Source: Betaproteobacteria bacterium (lineage in GTDB: Bacteria > Pseudomonadota > Gammaproteobacteria > Burkholderiales > Burkholderiaceae_C). Taken from it: a stretch of 64,000 nt of DNA. The stretch covers positions 186,001-250,000 of the forward strand of contig JADIZZ010000001.1 in the NCBI GenBank assembly GCA_016704535.1. The letters run 5' to 3'. The notes beneath the pieces are model-generated. The model was not told where the DNA came from. It searched no databases and was given only the letters and a program-made list of their open reading frames with translations. Shown piece by piece: positions 47,777 to 58,944 of this stretch (positions are counted from its first letter, which is position 1; each line of letters opens with the position of its first letter). Position numbers and translations under genes: made by a program.

Positions 47777-48201
47777 CGGCCGGTTTCGGCCCGGTGCGGA
47801 CGTTCTGCACTGTCCGCTTTCCGCGTTCGGCAACAAGGGCGGGTCGCGTCAGGCGGCGCCCGGCAGCGTCGCCGACTGTGGCGGTCGGCGCTACGCGCCG
47901 ACTCCCCTGCGCTGCTCGCCTTGAGGGCGTGCCGCATAACTCGCTGCGCTCACTTCGTTCGCTAGCGCTCAGACAGGATGCGGCAAGTCAGTTCACGAAG
48001 CGCGCTGCGCGCGCCGCCCTCAAGACTGCGCTGCTCGGCGCCACACACGGCGACGCCGCCGGGCACCGCCTGCCGCTCAAGCCACGGAGGAGGCGCACGC
48101 CGCGCCCCGCCCGGACAGCCCTTTGCTGCCACCGGGCTCAACGCGCGACAGCAGACGCTCAACGCCAGCACTGGGCCGAGTGCGGCCCTACGCGGCCGGC
48201 A
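47777..48201. other. gene-free stretch with nested inverted repeats
   Basis: No coding frame is supported in these 425 bp. The centre (47920-48024) is a nested palindromic element, described separately. CTGCGCTGCTCG occurs on both sides of it as a direct repeat (about 47907 and 48026), so it may be a small mobile or dispersed element. Confidence 0.5.
47920..48024. repeat. nested palindromic element
   Basis: Outer arms CTTGAGGGCG (47920-47929) and CGCCCTCAAG (48015-48024) and inner arms TGCCGCAT (47930-47937) and ATGCGGCA (47978-47985) are perfect inverted repeats. The interior has further GAGCG/CGCTC-type pairs. It has the look of a non-coding dispersed repeat. Confidence 0.6.
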
Positions 48202-48729
48202 TCACCAGGCGACGCCATCTGCCGCTGGCCCTTCCACCTCCAGCGCCGTCAGCCACAGTCGCGTGTCGAACTCCAGCTGGTGGTAGTCGGGCTCCATGTG
48301 CGCGCACAGGGCATAGAAGGCCTTGTCGTGTCCACGTTCTCGCAGGTGGGCCAGTTCGTGCACGACGATCATGCGCAGGAAGGCCGCGGGCGCGTCCTTG
48401 AACAGGCTGGCGATGCGGATCTCGCGTTTGCTCTGCAGCCGCGTGCCCTGCACGCGCGACACCGAGGTGTGCGTGCCCAGCGCGTTGCGCACGATGTGCA
48501 GGCGCTGGTCGTACACCGCCTTGGCCAGCGGCGGCGCGCTCTTCAGGTGGCGCGCCTTCAGCTCTGCCACGTAGCCGTAGAGAAGGCGGTCGCTGCGCAG
48601 CACGTGTGGCTCGGGGTAACGCTCGCGCATTAGCGCACCCAGTCGGCGCTCGGCCAGCAGCGCCTGCACCTGCGCCAGCGTGGCCGGGCTCGCGCCCTGC
48701 AGGTAACTCAGCGCTGGTGGCGTGACCAC
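48202..48729 (-). CDS. YgjP-family metallopeptidase (DUF45)
   Basis: A 175-residue protein with the zinc site HELAHLRERGH (124-134), followed by HDKAFYALCAHMEPDY, as in YgjP/WLM-like peptidases. It is shorter than E. coli YgjP-type proteins by about 50 residues at the N-terminus yet complete over the catalytic region. Substrate is unknown. It lies downstream of the Suv3-like helicase on the same strand, 181 bp away. Confidence 0.85.
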   Translation of the reverse strand: MVTPPALSYLQGASPATLAQVQALLAERRLGALMRERYPEPHVLRSDRLLYGYVAELKARHLKSAPPLAKAVYDQRLHIVRNALGTHTSVSRVQGTRLQSKREIRIASLFKDAPAAFLRMIVVHELAHLRERGHDKAFYALCAHMEPDYHQLEFDTRLWLTALEVEGPAADGVAW

Positions 48730-48798
48730 TTCAGCCGGTCAAGCTCGCGACCAAGCTTCCCGCCGCGGAACCGGCTTCGCCGGGCCGCAGGCGGACGG

Positions 48799-48860
48799 CC
48801 TGCAGCGAGGACGCTGCAGGCGCTCGTAGGCGAGGAGCAGTCCGCAGGGACTGCTCCTCG
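48799..48860. repeat. pair of perfect hairpins between helicase and YgjP genes
   Basis: CCTGCAGCG/CGCTGCAGG (48799-48820, loop 4) and a 13-bp stem CGAGGAGCAGTCC/GGACTGCTCCTCG (48831-48860, loop 4). Together with the adjacent C/G-run repeat they fill the gap with RNA-folding sequence. Confidence 0.65.
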
Positions 48861-48868
48861 TCCGACTC

Positions 48869-48909
48869 GCCCCCCTCGGGGGGTAGCGAGCGCAAGCGAG
48901 CTTGGGGGC
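48869..48909. repeat. post-stop hairpin repeat, copy 3
   Basis: GCCCCCCTCGGGGGG, then TAGCGAGCGCAAGCGAGC, then TTGGGGGC. It starts 1-2 nt after the stop of the Suv3-like helicase gene, in the same orientation relative to it as the other copies are to era and lepA. Confidence 0.6.
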
Positions 48910-48910
48910 G

Positions 48911-51211
<2,301 letters not shown>

Positions 51212-51250
51212 CCCGTGCGGCGTGCAACGTGGGGGGCCGACAATCGGGGC

Positions 51251-52696
<1,446 letters not shown>

Positions 52697-52711
52697 GGGC
52701 GCCGGCTTCGG

Positions 52712-54622
52712 TCACACCGCGTCCAGCGCCTTCGCGATGCGCCGTTTCGCGATGAGCGTCTTCGGCACCGGGAAGTCGAACCACGTGCGCACGTCTGCCT
52801 CCAGGCCGATGCCGTGCATGTAGTTGTAGAGCGCCTTCTTCAGGCCTGCGCCCAGGGCGGCATGGTCGGTGCCGGTGGGGTCGTGAAAGCCGATGTCGTT
52901 CTTCGCAAACGTCACCTCGGGCAAGGGCTCCAGCGTCACGCCATAGGCCGCGGGGTCCAGCCCCACCGGTGAATGCACGGTGCAGCTGAAACGGTGCCAG
53001 AAGCCGCTCTGGATGCAGCCAGCGGCGAAGAGCTGGCGCACGAGCTCGAGCGCGTCCACGGTGTCCTGCACCGTCTGCGTCGGGAAGCCGTACATCAGGT
53101 AGGCGTGCACGAGGATGCCGGCGTCGCTGAAGCCCTTGGTCACCCGTGCCACCTGATCGACCGAGACGCCCTTCTTCATCAGGTCGAGCAAGCGGTCCGA
53201 CGCCACCTCCAGCCCGCCCGAAATCGCGATGCAACCACTGTCGGCCAGCTGCTGGCACAGCGCGGGCGTGAAGGTCTTCTCGAAGCGGATATTGCCCCAC
53301 CAGCTGATGGCGAGATGGCGCCGCCGGATCTCGGCGGCGAGTGTCTTCAGCGATTTCGGTGGTGCCGCCTCGTCGACGAAGTGGAAGCCGGTCTGCCCGG
53401 TCTCGGCGACGATCGCCTCGATGCGGTCGCACAGCGTCTCGGCGGTGGCCGCGTCGTAGCGGCCGATGTAGTCGAGGCTGACGTCGCAGAAGCTGCACTT
53501 CTTCCAGTAGCAGCCGTGGGCCACGGTGAGCTTGTTCCAGCGCCCGTCGCTCCACAGCCGGTGCATGGGGTTGAGCATGTCCAGCAGCGACAGGTAGTCG
53601 CCCAGCGGCAGGCCGTCCCAGGTGGGTGTGCCGACGTCGTCGAAGGGAATGTCGGGCTCGACGAAGTTCACGTAGCGCACGGTCTGCGCGTCGGCGTCGC
53701 GCAGGTAGGTGCGCACCAGGCGCTGCGCCGAGCGCTTGCCCTGCAGGTGGTCCAGCAGCGCCAGCAGCGGGCGCTCGCCGGCGTCCAGCGTCACGAAGTC
53801 GAAGAAGTCGAAGACACGCGCCTCCTTCAGCTCACGCAGTTCGGTGTTGACATAGCCGCCGCCGAGCACGGTGATGATGGCGGGGTCGCGCGCTTTGATG
53901 GCCTGCGCGATGCGGAAGGCCGCATAAGCGGCGCCGGGGAAGGGCACTGAGAGCAGCACGATGCCAGGCTGATGGGCATGCAATGCGTCAAGGGTCAGTG
54001 CCTGCAGCGTCTTGTCGACCAAGTTTGGTGGTGCAGCAAGTGCGGCGGCCAGCGGCTCGAAGCTGGGCTGGCTCATCGCCAGGCTCTCGGCGTAGCGCAC
54101 GAATTCGAAGCGCGGGTCCACCGCGTCCTTCAGCACGTCGGCGATGTCGTTCAGGTAGAGCGTGGCGAGGTGGCGCGCGCGGTCCTGCACGCCCAGCGAG
54201 CCGAAGGCCCAGGCCAGCGGGTCGCCGCCCTCGTCGTCGATATAGACGTCGAGCGCGGCAAAACGCGGCCCCTCGGGCAGGAAGCCGCGGCCGGCGATGC
54301 GGTGCGCCAGCGTCGGGTCGCGGCCCTGCAGGAAGGCCAGCGTCGCAGGAAGGGAGGCCACGTAGTCGTCGAAGCGGTCGTCAAAGGCCTGCACCCTGTT
54401 GCTGCGCTCGGGCTGCGCCTCGATACAGGCACGCATGGCCTGCAGCCCCTCGCGCGACAGCAACTTCAGGATCAGCGCCAGCGCCAGGTCGGCTTGCGCT
54501 GCGTGCACCCCGCGTGAACGCAAGAAGCCCGTGAGGTAGGCGGTGGACGGGTAGGGCGTGTTCAGCTGCGTCATCGGCGGGATGAGGCTCAGCACACGAA
54601 GGGGGGGCGGTGGGGTTGGCAT
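52712..54622 (-). CDS. B12-binding-type radical SAM protein with CX4CX2C motif
   Basis: A 636-residue protein with an N-terminal Rossmann region of the B12-binding type (GIVLLSVPFPGAAYAAFRIA near 220, VLGGGYVNTELREL), then a radical SAM barrel. The cluster motif is CYWKKCSFC: Cys371, Cys376, Cys379, a CX4CX2C spacing instead of CX3CX2C. Later SGGLEVASDRLLDLMKKGVS and YLMYGFPTQT are normal for the superfamily. The usual cobalamin DxHxxG is not evident. Substrate is unknown; neighbours give no pathway. ATG at 54622 is chosen because the frame upstream lacks conserved sequence. Confidence 0.85.
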   Translation of the reverse strand: MPTPPPPLRVLSLIPPMTQLNTPYPSTAYLTGFLRSRGVHAAQADLALALILKLLSREGLQAMRACIEAQPERSNRVQAFDDRFDDYVASLPATLAFLQGRDPTLAHRIAGRGFLPEGPRFAALDVYIDDEGGDPLAWAFGSLGVQDRARHLATLYLNDIADVLKDAVDPRFEFVRYAESLAMSQPSFEPLAAALAAPPNLVDKTLQALTLDALHAHQPGIVLLSVPFPGAAYAAFRIAQAIKARDPAIITVLGGGYVNTELRELKEARVFDFFDFVTLDAGERPLLALLDHLQGKRSAQRLVRTYLRDADAQTVRYVNFVEPDIPFDDVGTPTWDGLPLGDYLSLLDMLNPMHRLWSDGRWNKLTVAHGCYWKKCSFCDVSLDYIGRYDAATAETLCDRIEAIVAETGQTGFHFVDEAAPPKSLKTLAAEIRRRHLAISWWGNIRFEKTFTPALCQQLADSGCIAISGGLEVASDRLLDLMKKGVSVDQVARVTKGFSDAGILVHAYLMYGFPTQTVQDTVDALELVRQLFAAGCIQSGFWHRFSCTVHSPVGLDPAAYGVTLEPLPEVTFAKNDIGFHDPTGTDHAALGAGLKKALYNYMHGIGLEADVRTWFDFPVPKTLIAKRRIAKALDAV

Positions 54623-54771
54623 GGGCAGGTCCGGATTGTCGGGCGGACGTGCCGCCGGTCGGCCTTGCGGCGTTGGCCGCCGGGCATGATGGCGGATACC
54701 GGGTGCAGCGCGTGCGAAGTGTGAAGTCCGACCGGGCCCCATGTTGGCGGGGCCTCCCAGAATCGTGGCCA

Positions 54772-55590
54772 ATGGCCGACCACCTCTGCCCCATTTGCCG
54801 CTACCCGTACCGGCCCACCGCCACCCGGTGCGAGGCCTGCGGCACCGTGTGGGAGGAGGAGGACACGTTGCCCTCGCCGCTGAGCGGCCACGGAGCGCAC
54901 GTTGAAGGCGTGGATTCGCAGGTCAGTGCCCTGTGGCTCGACGACCTGGGGCTGCCGGCGCCGCGCAGTGCAGGCGAAGGCAAGCCGCGTCTGGCCGGCA
55001 TCACGGTACGTGAATTCCGCTTCGCCTCAGGTTCATCGGCGTCGCCCGTGTCGGCTCGGATCGACGTGCCTGCGCCACCTGTCGCGGCGTCGCCTGCCGA
55101 CCGTGCCACGCCTGCCGAAATCAAGGCGGCACGCCGTGCCGCCGTGCGTCAGGCGAGACGGGCTTCGGGGTCGCCGAAGCACACGGTCAGCGACGTGCTG
55201 GTGATGGACGCAGACGCCACCACGCGCTACCAGCTCGACGACCTGCTGGGCAGCTTCGGCTTCCGCGTGCGGCCAGTCGCCACGATGGCCCAGGCCGCGC
55301 TGCTGGCGGGCTTCCATCCGTTTGCGGCGGTCTTCGTCGCGGTGCCGCCCGGCGCCATCGATGGCGCCGCCCAGGACCTGTTCGAACGCGTGCACGAAGT
55401 CGCCCGCAGCGCCGGCGTCGCGCCGCCCGTGCGCGTGCTGGTGGCCGCGCAGTGGTCGCCGGTGGATCGCGTGCGCGCCGAACTCGTCGGCTGCGAAGCC
55501 ACGCTGGCCCAGCCGGCGAGCCGACGCGACGTCGCCCGTGTTCTCGACGCCAACGGCGTCGTGCTGCCCCGCGACCCGCGCGGGGCCTGA
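54772..55590 (+). CDS. zinc-ribbon protein with degenerate response-regulator receiver
   Basis: A 272-residue protein. The N-terminal zinc ribbon has Cys6, Cys9, Cys20, Cys23 (CPIC, CEAC). A low-complexity linker follows, then a CheY-like fold from about 140 (SDVLVMDADATTRYQLDDLL) to 262. The acidic pair DAD (146-148) is kept, but the phospho-acceptor position is Ala190 (AVFVAVPP) and the usual KP lysine is Gln247 (LAQP). It should therefore not be phosphorylated. ATG at 54772 starts directly before the ribbon. Function unknown. Confidence 0.78.
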   Translation: MADHLCPICRYPYRPTATRCEACGTVWEEEDTLPSPLSGHGAHVEGVDSQVSALWLDDLGLPAPRSAGEGKPRLAGITVREFRFASGSSASPVSARIDVPAPPVAASPADRATPAEIKAARRAAVRQARRASGSPKHTVSDVLVMDADATTRYQLDDLLGSFGFRVRPVATMAQAALLAGFHPFAAVFVAVPPGAIDGAAQDLFERVHEVARSAGVAPPVRVLVAAQWSPVDRVRAELVGCEATLAQPASRRDVARVLDANGVVLPRDPRGA

Positions 55591-55629
55591 GCCGCGCCGG
55601 TCATCGGCCAGCCGGGGGAAGGGCTGGGT

Positions 55630-56835
55630 TCAGGCGGGTGCTGGCGCAGCAGGCGTGGCCCCAGCGCGTGAGGCTCCGCAGCTCAACCAATATTGCAGAC
55701 GCTGTGCCACTTCGGGGCTGTCCAGCAGATCCAGGTGGCCGGTCTGGTGCACCACAAACTGTCGGTCCGACGGGAAGGCCAGGGTGTGGGCGGCGTCGCG
55801 GTGGTGGCCCAAGGCGCTATCCACCGGCACCAGGCCGTCGCCGAAGAGGCGGCCCTTGAGTGCACCCTTGCCTTCGCCCAGCGTGGCTGCCACGGCCCAG
55901 CAGCGCGGGCCGGCGGGCAGCGGCAGCGGGGTGTGGTGCGGGCCGGACAGGCCGTGGCGCAGGTCGGTGATGCCGGCGCTGCGCACGCGGCCCAGGCGCG
56001 CCAGCGGCGCGGCATAGGGCGCGGCGCCCAGCAGCAGGTCGACGCCGTGGCCGGCGCGCTCCAGCGGTGCGCCGTGGTGCGGGGTGCCCAGGAAGACGAG
56101 GTCGTCCACCTGAGCCGGCCATGCCTGCCCGCCCGCCGCGGCCTGCTGCAACGCGCTGCGCGCCACCAGGCCGCCCATGCTGTGCGTGAGCAGCACGACA
56201 CGCTGCAGGGGCACCGGCCAAGCGGCCAGCAGCCGTGCCATCAGGCCGGCAAACTGGCGACCGTTCTCGGCAATCGGGAGGCCGGTGTTGTAGTGCAGGT
56301 AGATGGGCGTAGCGTCCAGCGCCTGCGCCAGCATCGCGCCGTGGTCGTGGCCGTTGCGTTGCCACTGCAGGTCGTTCATGCACAGACCGTGCAGCAGCAC
56401 CACGAGCGTCGGCTGGGCGTCGGGCAGCCTGGCGGCCAAGGCCTCGCGTTCCAGTGGCAGCGCGAGACCAATGCTCCGTAGCGCCATCGTGATGGCCAGT
56501 GGGTTGCCGCTGGCGGCCAGGTGGTCGCCCAGCACGCCGTTCAGGACGGCCACCACCGCTTCGCGCTCGCGGCGGGGCGGTGCCGCGGGGGCGTCGGCGG
56601 CCAGCGCGGGGGCGATCAGCGCGAGGAGCGCGTCGACACTGCCGCCCACCACGCGTGTCACGCCGCGGATGCTCTGGTAGACAAGGCCGGTGATGCCGTT
56701 GGTGCGCCCGTCGAGCGGGGCGCCGCCGCCGGGCAGGCGCGCGATGCTCTCGTGCATGGCCTCTACCAGGTCGGTCAGGCCGGCGGTGGCGTCGGCGGCC
56801 AGGCGTGCGGCGCCGCGCAGGTCGTTGGTCTTCAT
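55630..56835 (-). CDS. alpha/beta-hydrolase, PGAP1/lipase-like
   Basis: A 401-residue protein with a helical N-terminal third and an alpha/beta-hydrolase core. The oxyanion loop is LLHGLCM (147-153) and the nucleophile elbow THSMGG (217-222, Ser219), with GDGLVPVDSALGHHR and HTGHLDLLD-type acid and histidine regions at the C-terminus. No signal peptide. Substrate could be a lipid ester or poly(hydroxyalkanoate)-like polymer; unknown. It is divergent from the patatin gene. Confidence 0.84.
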   Translation of the reverse strand: MKTNDLRGAARLAADATAGLTDLVEAMHESIARLPGGGAPLDGRTNGITGLVYQSIRGVTRVVGGSVDALLALIAPALAADAPAAPPRREREAVVAVLNGVLGDHLAASGNPLAITMALRSIGLALPLEREALAARLPDAQPTLVVLLHGLCMNDLQWQRNGHDHGAMLAQALDATPIYLHYNTGLPIAENGRQFAGLMARLLAAWPVPLQRVVLLTHSMGGLVARSALQQAAAGGQAWPAQVDDLVFLGTPHHGAPLERAGHGVDLLLGAAPYAAPLARLGRVRSAGITDLRHGLSGPHHTPLPLPAGPRCWAVAATLGEGKGALKGRLFGDGLVPVDSALGHHRDAAHTLAFPSDRQFVVHQTGHLDLLDSPEVAQRLQYWLSCGASRAGATPAAPAPA

Positions 56836-57019
56836 GGCAAGGGTCCCGGTCTCGCCGCAGCGCGGGCAGGCCTGCGGGCCGCCCGACTCTACGCGCGTCG
56901 CCCCTTCCCCTCGCTCCCGGCGCGCACGGTGCCGCGACGTCGGACGTCGGCCCGGGCCGGCCGACCCTGGGGCCTGACCCAGGGGCCCGTGCCGGGGCCC
57001 TCGGGTACATTGCCCGGCC

Positions 57020-58930
57020 ATGCCCGATACCGTATCGCCGCCCTTGTCCGCCCACGGCCCCGCCGACTTCCAGGACCGACTGCTCGAGCGTCACCTCCAC
57101 GCCCTGTTCGGCGCGCTCGACGCCGACGCGCTGGCGCTGCTGCGCCGCGAACTGCAGTGGGTCGAGGTCGCCGCCGGCGAGACGCTGATGGTCCAGGGCG
57201 AGCCCGGCGACTGCGTCTACCTGTCGATCAGCGGCCGCCTGCGCGCCTACGTGCGAGACGAGGATGGTGCCGAGCGCCTGGTGCGCGAGATGTCGCGCGG
57301 CCAGGTCATCGGCGAGATGGCGCTCTACACCGATGAGCCTCGCTCGGCCACCGTGGTGGCCATCCGCGACTCGGTGCTGGTGCGGCTGGACAAGCCCGCC
57401 TTCCTGCAACTGCTGGCCGGCAGCGTGGCGCTGTCGATGGCGCTGACGCGCCAACTCGTCAAGCGCCTGCAGGCCGTGCAGTTGCGGGCCGACCTGTCGC
57501 GGCCGGTGGCCATGGCGCTCGTGCCCATCACGGCCGGCCTCGACGCACGGGCCTTTGCCGACGCACTGGCCGCGCAGCTGCGGGGCGCGGCCAGCGCGCG
57601 CCCGCCGGGCGCTGTCTGCGTGCTCGACGCCGCGGCCATCGACGCCGCGCTGGGCGAGCCCGGTCTGGCGCGTAGCGACGTCGGCGACGCAGCGGCCAAC
57701 CGCCGCATCGCGCTGCACCTGGACGCGGTCGAGGCCGGCCACGATACCGTCCTGCTGCTCGCCGACGACGCCCCCACCGCCTGGACTCAGCGCTGCACGC
57801 GCCGCTGCGACGAGATGCTGCTGCTGGCCGACGCCGACCAGCCGCCGGTGCTGCACGCCACCGAGACCGCCTTCCTCGTGCAGCGCGCCGGCCGCGCCGA
57901 GGCCGCCGAGGTGCTGGTGCTGCTGCATCCGGCCGACCGGCGCTGCCCCCAGGGCACACGCGCCTGGCTGGCGCGGCGGCCCGTGGCCGACCACGTGCAC
58001 GTGCGCCCGGCGCTGGAACGCGACATGGCGCGGCTGGCGCGCATCCAGAGCCGCACCGCGGTAGGCCTGGTGCTGGCCGGCGGCGGCGCCCGCGGCCTGG
58101 CGCACCTGGGCGTGGCGCAGGCGCTGCTGCAGCAGGGCATCGAGTTCGACTTCGTCGGCGGCACCAGCATCGGCGCCGTGATGGCCGTGCTGCTGGCCAG
58201 CGACCGGCCGCTGGACGAGGTGGTGGCCGTGGCGCGCCGCGGCTTCACGCAGAACCCCACCAGCGACTACAACTGGCTGCCGCTGATCTCGCTCATCCGC
58301 GGCCGTCGGCTGCGGCGCATCATCGAGACCGGGCGCACCGAACTGCTGGGCTATGCCGCCGGCGTCGAGGACCTGTGGAAGAACTGCTATTGCGTGGCCA
58401 GCAACTACTCGCAGGCGCGCGAGCAGGTGCTGAGCCAGGGCGACGCCGGCATGGCCATGCGGGCCAGCGCGGCCATCCCCGGCGCGCTGCCGCCGGTGCT
58501 GCTGGACGGCGACTTGCTCTGCGACGGCGGCACCTTCAACAATTTCCCCGTCGACGTGATGCGCGCGCGGCGCGGCGTAGGTAAGGTCATCGGCGTCGAC
58601 CTGGCCTTCCGCAAGCCCCGCCGCATCGATCACGACGAGGTGCCCGGCCCCTGGGCGCTGCTGCGCGACCGGCTGCGCCCCTACCAGAGCCGCCGCTACC
58701 GCCTGCCCGCGCTCGTGGCCTACCTGATGAACGTCACCATCCTCTACAGCAGCTCGCGCCAGCAGCAGTCGCGCCGGCTCACCGACCTGCACTTCAACCC
58801 GCCGCTGGAGCGCGTGGGCATGCTGCAGTGGAACAAGTTCGACGGCATCGTCGCGCAGGGCCGCGAGCACGCGCTGCAGGTGCTGCAGGCGCTGCCACCC
58901 GAGGCGCTGCAGCCCTACCGCCAGCGTTGA
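57020..58930 (+). CDS. cyclic-nucleotide-binding patatin-like phospholipase (NTE/RssA type)
   Basis: A 636-residue protein. A cNMP-binding domain at about 25-150 carries GEMALYTDEPRSATV (98-112). A middle Rossmann-like region follows to about 340. The patatin domain has the oxyanion loop GGGARG (354-359), nucleophile Ser383 in GTSIG and the DGG aspartate in LCDGGTFNNFP. This is the neuropathy-target-esterase layout, a lysophospholipase thought to act on membrane lipids. The start is supported by position of the cNMP domain. It lies 14 nt before the next gene, suggesting one operon. Confidence 0.9.
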   Translation: MPDTVSPPLSAHGPADFQDRLLERHLHALFGALDADALALLRRELQWVEVAAGETLMVQGEPGDCVYLSISGRLRAYVRDEDGAERLVREMSRGQVIGEMALYTDEPRSATVVAIRDSVLVRLDKPAFLQLLAGSVALSMALTRQLVKRLQAVQLRADLSRPVAMALVPITAGLDARAFADALAAQLRGAASARPPGAVCVLDAAAIDAALGEPGLARSDVGDAAANRRIALHLDAVEAGHDTVLLLADDAPTAWTQRCTRRCDEMLLLADADQPPVLHATETAFLVQRAGRAEAAEVLVLLHPADRRCPQGTRAWLARRPVADHVHVRPALERDMARLARIQSRTAVGLVLAGGGARGLAHLGVAQALLQQGIEFDFVGGTSIGAVMAVLLASDRPLDEVVAVARRGFTQNPTSDYNWLPLISLIRGRRLRRIIETGRTELLGYAAGVEDLWKNCYCVASNYSQAREQVLSQGDAGMAMRASAAIPGALPPVLLDGDLLCDGGTFNNFPVDVMRARRGVGKVIGVDLAFRKPRRIDHDEVPGPWALLRDRLRPYQSRRYRLPALVAYLMNVTILYSSSRQQQSRRLTDLHFNPPLERVGMLQWNKFDGIVAQGREHALQVLQALPPEALQPYRQR

Positions 58931-58944
58931 ACATCCAGCCCGCG

